Part shown: positions 35,064 to 43,356 of the stretch, one piece after another | How positions within the stretch are numbered: position 1 is the first letter of the stretch | How the letters are laid out: every line of letters starts with the position of its first letter | Assembly: GCA_016223165.1 (NCBI GenBank) | Contig: JACRPO010000007.1 | Location: 62,001 to 126,000, forward strand | Direction of reading: 5' to 3' | Length of the DNA stretch: 64,000 bases | Source: Burkholderiales bacterium | GTDB taxonomy: Bacteria; Pseudomonadota; Gammaproteobacteria; Burkholderiales; Burkholderiaceae_C | Notes under the pieces: generated by a model | The model's database searches: none | What the model was told of the DNA's origin: nothing | Seen by the model: only the letters and a program-made list of their open reading frames with translations | Made by a program: the position numbers and the translations under genes

Positions 35064-35233
35064 GGGGCCGATGCTACGTTTGCGCCGCCGGGTGGCCCCG
35101 GTGGGTACGCGCCGCCGGCGCCGCCGGATGTCAACGGCCCCGAGCCGCCGCCGTTATGGATCGGGTCGGGCCCGAGCCCGGCTCTTCCACACGAGACCAC
35201 TCGTTTTTCTTCATCTTTCGAAAGAGACTCCCC

Positions 35234-35455
35234 ATGAGCAAGATCCTCGCCGCGCTCGTCGCCACGGCCTTCGCTGCTGCCACCTTCACCGCCCAGGCCG
35301 CGTCGCACGCCGCCGCCGCCCCGGGTGGCAAGGCCAGCGGAGCGATGGCAGCGGCCAGCAAGCCCGCCGGCAAGCCCGCAAAGCCCGCCGCTGCCAAGCC
35401 GGCCGCCAGCAAGCCCGCCGCTGCCAAGCCGGCCGCCGCGGCTGCCTCGAAGTAA
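35234..35455 (+). CDS. Small exported Ala/Lys/Pro-rich protein
   Basis: 73 residues from ATG 35234. Signal peptide about 1-23 (MSKILAALVATAFAAATFTA, cleaved after AQA or similar). The mature 50 residues are low complexity, dominated by AAKPAASKPAAAKPAA-type repeats, strongly basic and resembling histone H1 tails or the lysine-rich repeats of TolA-like proteins. Well-defined ribosome-binding region and a strong terminator directly after it indicate an independently transcribed, probably abundant product. Function unknown; binding to nucleic acid, cell wall or polyanions is a guess. Confidence 0.75.
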   Translation: MSKILAALVATAFAAATFTAQAASHAAAAPGGKASGAMAAASKPAGKPAKPAAAKPAASKPAAAKPAAAAASK

Positions 35456-35476
35456 GCAGCGGATTCCGTTGCGACA

Positions 35477-35508
35477 AAGGCAGGGCTGCGGCCCTGCCTT
35501 CTTTCTTT
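35477..35508 (+). terminator. Rho-independent terminator after the small basic protein
   Basis: AAGGCAGGGC (35477-35486), tetraloop TGCG, GCCCTGCCTT (35491-35500), then CTTTCTTT. Ten-base-pair perfect stem with a T-rich tail. Confidence 0.9.
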
Positions 35509-35544
35509 CCGGGCCCTTCGCGACGGCGCGCGAGCCCCTTCGGC

Positions 35545-35776
35545 TAGAATTGGCTGGTAGTTCTGCACGAAGAGCGTCCCTTCGCAGGTCTCTTCATCCA
35601 CCCGCGGCCTTCGTCGCGGGCGCACGTCGAACCCCCGGTTGTTGACCTTCTTGGTGTGGCTGCGCCGCGCTGCCGCATGGTGGCGTGGCAACCGAGAGGG
35701 CCAGGCAGGGCGACACGGCCCGATCCGCCCCCACTGCCCGCAGCCGGCCCCTGCCGTGCTGCCAGGAAGCACGATA
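35545..35776 (+). promoter_or_regulatory. Promoter and long 5' leader of infA
   Basis: A TAGAAT -10 box at 35545-35550 would start transcription near 35557, leaving a leader of about 220 nt before the TTG start at 35777. This explains the gene-free stretch 35509-35776 together with the preceding terminator. The leader is rich in short inverted repeats (for example CGCGGCC/GGCCTTCGTCGCG around 35602-35622) and could hold a regulatory fold, but I cannot assign it to a known riboswitch class. Confidence 0.5.
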
Positions 35777-36046
35777 TTGGCCAAGGAAGAACTGATCGAG
35801 ATGAACGGCGTGGTGGCCGAAGTGCTGCCCGACTCGCGTTACCGCGTGACGCTGGAGAACGGGCATTCGCTGGTCGCCTACACCTCGGGGCGGATGCGCA
35901 AGCACCACATCCGCATCCTCGCCGGCGACAACGTGTCGCTCGAGCTCTCGGCCTACGACCTGAGCAAAGGTCGCATCACGTTCCGCCACCTGCATCGCCC
36001 ACCGCCCGAGGGCGGCGGCGGCCAATCGGGCGCGCGCCGGCGTTGA
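35777..36046 (+). CDS. infA: Translation initiation factor IF-1, extended paralogue
   Basis: 89 residues. The start is TTG 35777 with AGGAAG at 35764-35769; the first residues then read (M)[19 protein letters not shown], the invariant IF-1 beginning. The OB fold is complete: [40 protein letters not shown] and [10 protein letters not shown]. The ribosomal-operon IF-1 is usually 72 residues; here about 17 extra residues ([17 protein letters not shown]) follow. Many Burkholderiales carry such a second, longer IF-1 outside the ribosomal protein operon. It binds the 30S A site during initiation. Rare start codon and long leader suggest low or conditional expression. Confidence 0.9.
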   Translation: MAKEELIEMNGVVAEVLPDSRYRVTLENGHSLVAYTSGRMRKHHIRILAGDNVSLELSAYDLSKGRITFRHLHRPPPEGGGGQSGARRR

Positions 36047-36122
36047 TGCGCCAGGAGGCCGCCGCGGCGGCCTCTTCCGGGCGGCCCGCGTCGAGCGATG
36101 CGCGCGCCCCGGTGCCAGCGGC

Positions 36123-36335
36123 TCAGTGCGCGCTGCCGACCTTCTCGCCCGCCTTCAGCCGATAGGCGGTGCCACAGTAGGGGCAGCAGCCCTCGCCCGT
36201 CCTGGCCACGTCGATGAAGACCTTGGGGTGGTTGCTCCACAAGGGCATCTTCGGATTCGGGCAGAAGGTGACTCCCGGCCCGATCAGGTCGGCCGCGGCA
36301 AGTTCGACCACGGCCCTGGGCGACGTCTCGCTCAT
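36123..36335 (-). CDS. Zinc-finger (CHCC-type) small protein
   Basis: 70 residues from ATG 36335. The family core VTFCPNPKMPLWSNHPKVF, then GCCPYCGTAYRL, supplies a Cys, a His and a CxxC pair for one zinc ion; this is the zf-CHCC family also found in the mitochondrial complex I subunit NDUFS6. The bacterial role is unknown. It starts 14 bp after the ilvE stop on the same strand and is probably co-transcribed with it, a common pairing in betaproteobacteria. Confidence 0.88.
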   Translation of the reverse strand: MSETSPRAVVELAAADLIGPGVTFCPNPKMPLWSNHPKVFIDVARTGEGCCPYCGTAYRLKAGEKVGSAH

Positions 36336-36349
36336 GGTTCCTCTCGCAC

Positions 36350-37276
36350 TCACACCGGTGTCAGCCACTCGGCGTATCTGGCATTGCGTCCGTTGACGAT
36401 GTCGAAGAACGCGCTCTGGATCTTCTCGGTGATCGGCCCACGTGAACCGCTGCCCAGCTCGATGCGGTCGAGCTCGCGGATCGGCGTCACCTCGGCCGCG
36501 GTGCCGGTGAAGAACGCCTCGTCGCAGATGTAGACCTCGTCGCGCGTGATGCGCTTTTCCACCAGCGGCAGGCCGAGGTCCTTGCAGATCGCGAAGACGG
36601 TGTTGCGCGTGATGCCGTTGAGCGCGCCGGCGCTCAGGTCGGGCGTGTAGACGACACCGTTCTTGATGACGAAGAGGTTCTCGCCCGCACCCTCGCTGAC
36701 GAAGCCCGAAGCGTCGAGGAGCATCGCCTCGTCGTAGCCCTCCTCGGTGACTTCCATGTTGGCGAGGATGCTGTTGGTGTAGTTGCTCACCGCCTTGGCC
36801 TGCGTCATCGTGATGTTGACGTGGTGGCGCGTATAGCTGCTGATCTTGACGCGGATGCCGCGCTTGAGGCCCTCCTCGCCGAGGTAGGCGCCCCAGGACC
36901 AGGCGGCGATCATCAGGTGGATCGTGTTGCCCTTGGGGCTGACGCCGAGCTTCTGGTCACCGATCCAGGTGAGCGGGCGCAAGTAACAGCTGTCGAGCTT
37001 GTTGGCGCGCACGACCTCGCATTGCGCATCCATCACCTGCTGCATCGTGAAGGGGATCTTCATGCGCAGGATCTTGGCGCTGTTGAACAGGCGCTCGGTG
37101 TGTTCGCGCAGGCGAAAGATGGCTGTCTTGCCGCTCGCCGTCTTGTAGGCGCGCACACCCTCGAAAGCACCGCAGCCGTAGTGCAGCGTGTGCGTGAGCA
37201 CGTGGATCCTGGCGTCGCGCCAGTCGACGAGACGGCCGTCCATCCAGATCTTGCCGTCGCGGTCGGACATGGACAT
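36350..37276 (-). CDS. ilvE: Branched-chain amino acid aminotransferase
   Basis: 308 residues, full length for class IV aminotransferase IlvE, from ATG 37276 (37270 also possible). HTLHYGCGAFEGVRAY is the classical N-terminal substrate-binding segment, Lys161 in MTQAKAVSNYTNSI is the PLP-binding lysine, EGYDEAMLLDASGFVSEGAGENLF and GITRNTVFAI are further family signatures. It performs the last step of leucine, isoleucine and valine synthesis with glutamate as amino donor. A TAGAAT -10 box overlaps the stop codon of the upstream gene, so it probably has its own promoter. Confidence 0.95.
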   Translation of the reverse strand: MSMSDRDGKIWMDGRLVDWRDARIHVLTHTLHYGCGAFEGVRAYKTASGKTAIFRLREHTERLFNSAKILRMKIPFTMQQVMDAQCEVVRANKLDSCYLRPLTWIGDQKLGVSPKGNTIHLMIAAWSWGAYLGEEGLKRGIRVKISSYTRHHVNITMTQAKAVSNYTNSILANMEVTEEGYDEAMLLDASGFVSEGAGENLFVIKNGVVYTPDLSAGALNGITRNTVFAICKDLGLPLVEKRITRDEVYICDEAFFTGTAAEVTPIRELDRIELGSGSRGPITEKIQSAFFDIVNGRNARYAEWLTPV

Positions 37277-37359
37277 GGGGTGCTCCTTGGGAAGCGGGGG
37301 CGGGAGGTGCTGAAGATCGGGCCGCGGCGCCGTACGCAGGGGCGCGCGGCGGGACCGGC

Positions 37360-37365
37360 ATTCTA
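37360..37365 (-). promoter_or_regulatory. -10 box of ilvE
   Basis: TAGAAT on the minus strand; its first three bases are the stop codon of the upstream gene (37363-37794). A transcript would begin near 37353 and carry a leader of about 75 nt to the ilvE ATG. Confidence 0.5.
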
Positions 37366-37794
37366 GGTTCCGGGGGCCGCCGGGCCGGAGGTCGGCTGAT
37401 CGGCTGCGCGCTGCAGCGTCCAGGTGGCGAGGCGTCCTGCACGCAGTTGCACCCGCACGCTGTCGCCGGCCGCATCGGCCCAGGCGAAGGTCTCCTCCGC
37501 TTCGCCGCGCTCATCGGGTCCGGCAGCGAGCTTCGTGCCGAGGCTCTTCGTCAGTTTGAGGATCTGCGGCAGGCGCATGCCTTCGTGCAGCTTGGCGTGC
37601 AGCATGACGGCGTTGTCCACGTTGCCCACCGGCCGCCCGGCCGCGTCCCTCAGCACGCGCAGCGAACGGCTGAACTGCAGCAGCAGCCAGAAGGCCACCA
37701 CGGTGAGGGCGAGCAACACGCCCCGCCAGCCGTAGCCGACGTAGCCGGCAACGAACGCCAGCAGCGCCAAGCCCCAGCCCAGATTCACATTCAT
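37363..37794 (-). CDS. Conserved membrane-anchored protein, function unknown
   Basis: 143 residues from ATG 37794. Two adjacent hydrophobic segments (about 4-20 and 24-42, GVLLALTVVAFWLLLQF) anchor a soluble C-terminal part (about 45-143) with a conserved-looking NAVMLHAKLHEGMRLPQILK segment. I know no characterised family. It lies directly upstream of ilvE on the same strand and divergent from the glycosyltransferase gene. Codon use matches its neighbours, so it is a real gene. Confidence 0.75.
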   Translation of the reverse strand: MNVNLGWGLALLAFVAGYVGYGWRGVLLALTVVAFWLLLQFSRSLRVLRDAAGRPVGNVDNAVMLHAKLHEGMRLPQILKLTKSLGTKLAAGPDERGEAEETFAWADAAGDSVRVQLRAGRLATWTLQRAADQPTSGPAAPGT

Positions 37795-37840
37795 GCAATC
37801 ACCCGGTCATGGAAGCCGCGCGCGAGGCCAGAATCCCGGC

Positions 37841-38662
37841 GTGGTCGAACGCTTGCATACATGGGTCATCAACCTCGATCGGGCACCGGACCGCCTGGCC
37901 CGCGCGCGCGCCCAACTCGACGCCCTCGGCCTGCCGTGGACGCGCCTGGCCGCCGTGGACGCGCGCGCGCTCACGCCGGAGCAGGCCGCCGCGCTCGACG
38001 AGCCGGCCTACTGCCGCAAACACGGCATGACGCCATCGCTGGGCGAACTGGGATGTTACCTGTCGCACATCGAGGTCATGCGCGCGCTGCTGGCCGGCCC
38101 GCATGAGTTCGCCCTCCTCCTCGAAGACGACGTGCTGCTGCACGAGAGCCTGCCGGCCGTGCTCGAAGGTCTGGTCGCGTGCAGCTCGCGCTGGGACGTG
38201 GTCAAGCTCTCGGCCGTGCACTCGGGCACTCCCGTGCCCTATCTGCAGGTCGCGCCCGGGCATGCGCTGGCCGTGATGCTCTCGCGCTGCACCGGCTCGA
38301 GTGCCTACGTGCTCAACCGCAAGGCCGCGGCGGCCTACATCGCCGGCCTTCTGCCGATGAGCCTGCCCTACGACCATGTCTTCGACCAGGGCTGGCGCTT
38401 CGGCCTCAAGTACCGCCTCGTGACGCCCACGCCCTGCGGTCACGACGAGGTGATCGCCTCCACCATCGTCGCCGGTCCGAACCGCAAGTTCGCCAAGTGG
38501 CGGCGCCTCGGCGCCTACGCCTATCGCTTCGGCAACGAACTGCGGCGCGCGCGCTACGGCCTCACGCACTTGCTGCTCGAGAAGATGGGCGGCCGCCTGC
38601 TCGGCGGCGCGGCCGCGTCCTCCGCCTCAGCGGGAGATCTCGGCGCGCAGCGGGGCCGGTAG
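37841..38662 (+). CDS. Glycosyltransferase family 25 (LPS-type)
   Basis: 273 residues from GTG 37841; an ATG further upstream at 37793-37795 would run into the divergent gene. Typical GT25 beginning (VINLDRAPDRLARARAQLDAL), LGCYLSHIEVMRAL and the acidic motif FALLLEDDVLL that binds the sugar-nucleotide metal, then a C-terminal region of about 100 residues with SSAYVLNRKAAAAYI. GT25 enzymes add galactose or related sugars to lipooligosaccharide. The last 36 bp overlap tail-to-tail with the DUF1232 gene. No other LPS gene is nearby. Confidence 0.88.
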   Translation: MVERLHTWVINLDRAPDRLARARAQLDALGLPWTRLAAVDARALTPEQAAALDEPAYCRKHGMTPSLGELGCYLSHIEVMRALLAGPHEFALLLEDDVLLHESLPAVLEGLVACSSRWDVVKLSAVHSGTPVPYLQVAPGHALAVMLSRCTGSSAYVLNRKAAAAYIAGLLPMSLPYDHVFDQGWRFGLKYRLVTPTPCGHDEVIASTIVAGPNRKFAKWRRLGAYAYRFGNELRRARYGLTHLLLEKMGGRLLGGAAASSASAGDLGAQRGR

Positions 38663-38890
38663 GCGATCGAGCAGGAAGCGGATCGCCAGCGGCACGAGCA
38701 CGATGTCGTCGACGACGCCGATGACGGGCAGGAACTCCGGAATCAGGTCGAGCGGCCAGATCACGTAAGCGACGATGGCCAGCGTGGCCAGCTTCAGCCA
38801 GCCCGGCGCCCGCGGATGGCGCAGAGCGCGCCACAGCAAACGGGCATCGCCGCGCACCACCGTCCACAGCACCGACAGGCGTTTCCACAT
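38627..38890 (-). CDS. YkvA/DUF1232 membrane protein
   Basis: 87 residues. One or two hydrophobic segments (about 33-70) with the family signature IWPLDLIPEFLPVIGVVDD, followed by IVLVPLAIRFLLDRLP. DUF1232 proteins are small inner-membrane proteins without known function. The 3' end overlaps the convergent glycosyltransferase gene by 36 bp. It lies downstream of radA on the same strand with a 115-bp gap. Confidence 0.9.
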   Translation of the reverse strand: MWKRLSVLWTVVRGDARLLWRALRHPRAPGWLKLATLAIVAYVIWPLDLIPEFLPVIGVVDDIVLVPLAIRFLLDRLPAPLRAEISR

Positions 38891-39005
38891 CGCGGCATCC
38901 TCCAGCCGCCGTTCCGTCGAAGACGGTTGACCTGCGGCCCGACGGCAACGTGAGGGCCGCCCGTCGCGATGACAAGGACCCGCGGAAGAGATCTTCGACG
39001 GACCC

Positions 39006-40382
39006 TCAGGCCAGCGAGCGCACCGCGTCGATCGCCTGCTCGATGCGCTCCACGGCGTGCACGGTCAGGCCCTCGATGGCTTTCTTCGGCGCGTTGGCCT
39101 TGGGCACCACGGCGACGCTGAAGCCGAGCTTGGCGGCCTCCTTCAGCCGCTCCTGCCCGCGCGGCGCCGGGCGCACCTCGCCGGCCAGGCCCACCTCGCC
39201 GAAGGCGATGAAGCCGCGCGGCAGTGCGCGAGCGCGCAGGCTGCCCTGGATGGCCAGCAGCACCGCCAGGTCGGCGGCCGGCTCGCCGATGCGCACGCCG
39301 CCCACGGCGTTGACGAAGACATCCTGGTCCATACACGACACGCCGGCATGCCGGTGCAGCACCGCCAGCAGCATGGCCAGGCGGTCGCGGTCCAGGCCCA
39401 CCGAGAGCCGGCGCGGGCTCGGGCCGCCGCTGTCCACCAGCGCCTGGATTTCCACGAGCAGCGGCCGCGTCCCCTCGAGCGTCACGAGCACGCACGAACC
39501 GGGCACCGGTTCGCCGTGCGTCGACAGGAAGATCGCGCTCGGGTTCGCCACACCCTTCAGGCCGCGCTCGGTCATCGCGAAGACGCCGATCTCGTTGACG
39601 GCACCGAAGCGGTTCTTGATCGCGCGCACGAGGCGGAAGCTCGAGTGCGTGTCGCCCTCGAAGTAGAGCACCGTGTCGACGATGTGCTCGAGCACCCGCG
39701 GGCCGGCGAGCGCCCCCTCCTTCGTCACATGGCCGACGAGCACGATGCCGATGCCGCGTGACTTGGCCATGCGCGTGAGTTGCGCCGCGCACTCGCGCAC
39801 CTGCGCCACCGAACCGGGCGCCGAGGTGAGCTGGTCGGAATACAGCGTCTGGATCGAATCGATCACCGCCAGCGCCGGCTTCTCGGCGTCGAGCGTGGCG
39901 AGGATCCTCTCGAGGTGGATCTCGGCCAGCACGCGCACGCGCGCCCCGGAAAGGCCGAGCCGGCGCGCGCGCAGTGCCACCTGTGCGCCGCTCTCCTCGC
40001 CGGTGACGTAGAGCACCGGCAAGCGCGCCGACATCGCGTCGAGCGCCTGCAGCAGCAGCGTGCTCTTGCCGATGCCCGGGTCGCCGCCGATCAGCACCAC
40101 GCCGCCGGCCACCAGGCCGCCGCCGAGTACGCGGTCGAGTTCCTCCTGGCCCGTGCTCTCGCGCTCGACATCGGCCGCCTCGATGTCGGCCAGCGTCGCC
40201 ACCGCCGGCGCTGCGGCGCCCGTGGCCAGTGTCTGGAAGCGGTTCTTCTGCGGCGCTTCGGCCAGGCCCTCCTCGAGCGTGTTCCACTCGCCGCAATGCG
40301 GGCACTTGCCCAGCCACTTGGGGCTTTCGCCGCCGCAGGCGCGGCAGGTGAAGACGGTCTTTGCGGCTTTGGGGACGACCAT
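39006..40382 (-). CDS. radA: DNA repair protein RadA/Sms
   Basis: 458 residues, normal length. Zinc finger FTCRACG...CPHCG (Cys13, 16, 27, 30), RecA-like ATPase with Walker A GGDPGIGKST (99-108), the RadA-specific AIKNRFGAVNEIGVF motif and a C-terminal Lon-like domain (GGVRIGEPAADLAVLLA, IAFGEVGLAGEVRPAP). RadA is a branch-migration helicase that processes recombination intermediates with RecA. It ends the alr-glsB-radA strand block, though the gaps suggest separate promoters. Confidence 0.95.
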   Translation of the reverse strand: MVVPKAAKTVFTCRACGGESPKWLGKCPHCGEWNTLEEGLAEAPQKNRFQTLATGAAAPAVATLADIEAADVERESTGQEELDRVLGGGLVAGGVVLIGGDPGIGKSTLLLQALDAMSARLPVLYVTGEESGAQVALRARRLGLSGARVRVLAEIHLERILATLDAEKPALAVIDSIQTLYSDQLTSAPGSVAQVRECAAQLTRMAKSRGIGIVLVGHVTKEGALAGPRVLEHIVDTVLYFEGDTHSSFRLVRAIKNRFGAVNEIGVFAMTERGLKGVANPSAIFLSTHGEPVPGSCVLVTLEGTRPLLVEIQALVDSGGPSPRRLSVGLDRDRLAMLLAVLHRHAGVSCMDQDVFVNAVGGVRIGEPAADLAVLLAIQGSLRARALPRGFIAFGEVGLAGEVRPAPRGQERLKEAAKLGFSVAVVPKANAPKKAIEGLTVHAVERIEQAIDAVRSLA

Positions 40383-40435
40383 GCCTCATTGTCGGCCGGC
40401 GGCCAGGCCCGGGCCGGGCACGCCAGCGCGCAGCC

Positions 40436-40690
40436 TCAGCCGCCGCTCTTGAACTTGCCGACCACGAACAGCAGCACCACCGCACCGACGATGCTCGCGA
40501 TCCAGCCCGCACCCTGGCCCACCTGGTACCAGCCCATCGCCTGGCCAACGAAGCCGGCGACGAACGAGCCGGCGACGCCCAGCACGCAGGTCATGATCCA
40601 GCCCATCGGCTGCTTGCCGGGCATCACGAAGCGGGCGATGGCGCCGACGAGCAGGCCGACGATCAAGGTGCCGATGATTCCGCGTTCCAT
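40436..40690 (-). CDS. GlsB/YeaQ/YmgE-family membrane protein
   Basis: 84 residues with three short hydrophobic segments (about 6-22, 30-50, 60-80). The motif GLLVGAIARFVMPGKQPMGW followed by TCVLGVAGSFVAGFVG is characteristic of this transglycosylase-associated/stress-response family. Function unknown; members are often induced by general stress. Lies between alr and radA on the same strand. Confidence 0.92.
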   Translation of the reverse strand: MERGIIGTLIVGLLVGAIARFVMPGKQPMGWIMTCVLGVAGSFVAGFVGQAMGWYQVGQGAGWIASIVGAVVLLFVVGKFKSGG

Positions 40691-40732
40691 GGGTGCAACT
40701 CCTCGGCGGGTGCGTGTGTTGGGGTCACTCGG

Positions 40733-41875
40733 TCACTCGGTCACGCGCACCGGCACCCGCTGGGCCAGCGCACACATGAGTTCGTAGCCGATCGTACCGG
40801 CGGCACGTGCCACTTCATCGATCGAAAGGACGGTGTCGCTCGTGTCACGGTCCCGACGGTCCCCGCATCCCCCGCGGCCCCACAGCGTCACCTCGCTGCC
40901 GAGACCGGCGCGCGGCAATGCGGAGAGATCCACCGCCATCATGTCCATCGAGACGCGGCCGACCGTGCCCGTGCGCTCGCCATCGACGAGCACCGGCGTG
41001 CCGCTGCCGGCATGGCGCGGGTAGCCGTCGGCATAGCCGCAGGCGGCGATGCCGATGCGCATCGCGCGCTCGGCCGTGAAGCTGCTGCCGTAGCCCACGG
41101 TGTCGCCCGGCTCGAGCTGCTGTGTCGTGATGAGGCGCGTGCGCAGCGTCATCGCCGGGCGCAGGTCCCAGTGCGCGGCATCGTGCTCGGGGAAGTCGGC
41201 GGCGCTGCCGTAACTCATGATGCCGGCGCGCACCCAGTCGCCGCCGTGGTCGCCGCGTGGCGCGCCGATCGCTCCACCGTGGTGGCGCAGGATGGCGGCG
41301 CTGTTGGCGACGCTGCGCTCGCCCGGCAGGTCGCGCGTCACGGCCTCGAAGGTGCGCAGCTGCCGCTCGATGCCGCCGGCGCCATCGGCATCGGAGAAGT
41401 GCGTCATCAGGCCGACCTCGCCCACCTGCGGCAGCGCGTTCAGGCGCGCCCAGGCAGCGCGGTAGCTCTCGGGGCGGAAGCCGAGTCGGTTCATGCCGCT
41501 GTTCATCTTCAGGAACACGTGGTGCGGCGCTGCCGTCTTGTGCGCCGCCAGCCAGTCGATCTGCTCGCTGCAGTGCACCGTGTGCCAGAGCGCGAGTCGC
41601 GAGGCGAGCTCGAGATCGCGCGGCTCGAAGGCCCCTTCGAGCAGCAGCACCGGCCCGCGCCAGCCCAGCGCGCGGATGCGCTCGGCCTCGGCGAGATCGA
41701 GCAGCGCGAAGCCGTCGGCGCCGCGCAGTCCCTCGTACGCGCGCTCGATGCCGTGGCCATAGGCGTTCGCCTTCACGACGGCCCACAGGCGCGCGTCGGG
41801 CACCGCGGCGCGCGCACGGGCGAGGTTGTGCGCGAGGGCGTTGGTGTGGATGAGGGCTTCGATCGGGCGCGGCAT
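40733..41875 (-). CDS. alr: Alanine racemase
   Basis: 380 residues from ATG 41875. PLP lysine is Lys35 in [12 protein letters not shown] and the second catalytic base Tyr262 in [29 protein letters not shown] and [16 protein letters not shown] are further signatures. Converts L- to D-alanine for peptidoglycan. A hydrophilic stretch [15 protein letters not shown] near residue 345 is a small lineage insertion. A CAGAAT -10-like box on the minus strand at 41938-41933 would give a leader of about 50 nt. Divergent from lplT. Confidence 0.95.
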   Translation of the reverse strand: MPRPIEALIHTNALAHNLARARAAVPDARLWAVVKANAYGHGIERAYEGLRGADGFALLDLAEAERIRALGWRGPVLLLEGAFEPRDLELASRLALWHTVHCSEQIDWLAAHKTAAPHHVFLKMNSGMNRLGFRPESYRAAWARLNALPQVGEVGLMTHFSDADGAGGIERQLRTFEAVTRDLPGERSVANSAAILRHHGGAIGAPRGDHGGDWVRAGIMSYGSAADFPEHDAAHWDLRPAMTLRTRLITTQQLEPGDTVGYGSSFTAERAMRIGIAACGYADGYPRHAGSGTPVLVDGERTGTVGRVSMDMMAVDLSALPRAGLGSEVTLWGRGGCGDRRDRDTSDTVLSIDEVARAAGTIGYELMCALAQRVPVRVTE

Positions 41876-41958
41876 GCGGTGTCCCTTCCCCTGCCGAGCC
41901 CCCGGTCCGAGGGGCCCCGACGAGGCGGGCGGATTCTGGCACTGCAAAGAGCGCATGC

Positions 41959-41964
41959 TATAAA
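41959..41964 (+). promoter_or_regulatory. Extended -10 promoter element of lplT
   Basis: TATAAA preceded by TGC, an extended -10 element and the most canonical one in the window. It is followed by a small GCCCCC/GGGGGC hairpin (41970-41986) in the leader. A leader of about 110 nt reaches the ATG at 42079. Confidence 0.55.
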
Positions 41965-42078
41965 CCGCCGCCCCCGCGCCGGGGGCGCAAGAACCTGTGC
42001 CTGAGGAGACCGGCACCGGCGATGCGGCGAATGGCCGCCGCCAGCTCCAAGCGCCCTGGAGGCGCTGCGCGCCGCACG

Positions 42079-43356
42079 ATGAAAAAAGGTTTCTCCACCA
42101 TCATGGCGGCGCAGTTCTTCAGCTCGCTCGCCGACAACGCCTTGTTCGTCGCCGCGGTCGAGCTGCTGAGGAGCGACGGCGCCGCCGAGTGGCAGCGCGC
42201 AGCACTGGTGCCGATGTTCGCGCTCTTCTACGTCGTGCTCGCGCCCTTCGTCGGCGCCTTCGCGGACTGCATCCCGAAGGGCCGCGTGATGTTCGTCTCC
42301 AACAGCATCAAGATCGTCGGCTGCCTGATGATGCTGTTCGGCTCGCACCCGCTCCTCGCCTACGCCGTCGTGGGGCTGGGCGCGGCGGCCTACTCGCCGG
42401 CGAAGTACGGCATCCTCACCGAGCTGCTGCCGGCCTCGCAACTCGTGAAGGCGAACGGCTGGATCGAAGGCCTGACCATCGGCTCGATCATCCTCGGCGT
42501 GCTGCTGGGCGGCCAGCTGGTCGGCGCGCGCATGGCGGCGATGCTGCTGGGCCTGGACTTCCCGATCCTCGACCTCGGCATCGACACGCCGCCCGAGGCG
42601 GCCATCAGCGTGCTCGTCTTCGTCTACGTGCTCGCGGCCGTCTTCAACCTCTACATCCCGCGCACCGAGGCGCCGCTGATCCCGTTCAACCCCGACGTGC
42701 CGCTGCTGGTGCGCGACTTCGCCGACTGCAATTCGCGCCTGTGGCACGACAAGCTCGGCCAGATCTCGCTCGCCACGACGACGCTGTTCTGGGGTGCGGG
42801 CGCCAACCTGCGCTACATCGTTCTCGGCTGGGCGGCGGCGGCACTCGCCTACGACACGACGCAGGCTTCACGCCTGGTGGGCGTCGTGGCCGTCGGCACG
42901 GCGGCCGGCGCTGTGGCGGCAACGATGATGATGAAGCTCGACCGTGCGCCGTCCGTGATTCCGCTGGGCACCGGCATGGCACTGCTGGTGGTGTTGATGG
43001 TCTTCATCGACAACGTCTGGGTTGCCGCGCCCTTCTTCACCCTGCTCGGTGCGCTCGGTGGCTTCCTCGTCGTGCCGATGAACGCGCTGCTGCAGCACCG
43101 CGGCCACAACCTGATGGGCGCCGGCCGCTCGATCGCCGTGCAGAACTTCAACGAGCAGGCCTGCATCCTCGGCCTCGGTGCGTTCTACGCCGGCATGACT
43201 CGCTTCGGCCTCTCGGCCTTCGGCGCCATCACGCTCTTCGGCATCGCTGTGGCCGGCGCGATGGAGCTGATCCGTCGCTGGCATGCACGCAACCTGCTGC
43301 GCCACCGCGCCGAGGTCGAGCACCTGCTGGCCATCGCACGCACGGATGGCCACTGA
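42079..43356 (+). CDS. lplT: Lysophospholipid transporter LplT (MFS)
   Basis: 425 residues from ATG 42079 ([20 protein letters not shown], the usual LplT beginning); an in-frame ATG at 42022 adds 19 Arg/Ala-rich residues. About 12 membrane segments. [20 protein letters not shown] and [20 protein letters not shown] are typical. LplT flips lysophospholipids across the inner membrane for re-acylation. In enterobacteria it is linked to the acyltransferase Aas; no acyltransferase is adjacent here. The next gene overlaps by 11 bp. Confidence 0.92.
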   Translation: MKKGFSTIMAAQFFSSLADNALFVAAVELLRSDGAAEWQRAALVPMFALFYVVLAPFVGAFADCIPKGRVMFVSNSIKIVGCLMMLFGSHPLLAYAVVGLGAAAYSPAKYGILTELLPASQLVKANGWIEGLTIGSIILGVLLGGQLVGARMAAMLLGLDFPILDLGIDTPPEAAISVLVFVYVLAAVFNLYIPRTEAPLIPFNPDVPLLVRDFADCNSRLWHDKLGQISLATTTLFWGAGANLRYIVLGWAAAALAYDTTQASRLVGVVAVGTAAGAVAATMMMKLDRAPSVIPLGTGMALLVVLMVFIDNVWVAAPFFTLLGALGGFLVVPMNALLQHRGHNLMGAGRSIAVQNFNEQACILGLGAFYAGMTRFGLSAFGAITLFGIAVAGAMELIRRWHARNLLRHRAEVEHLLAIARTDGH

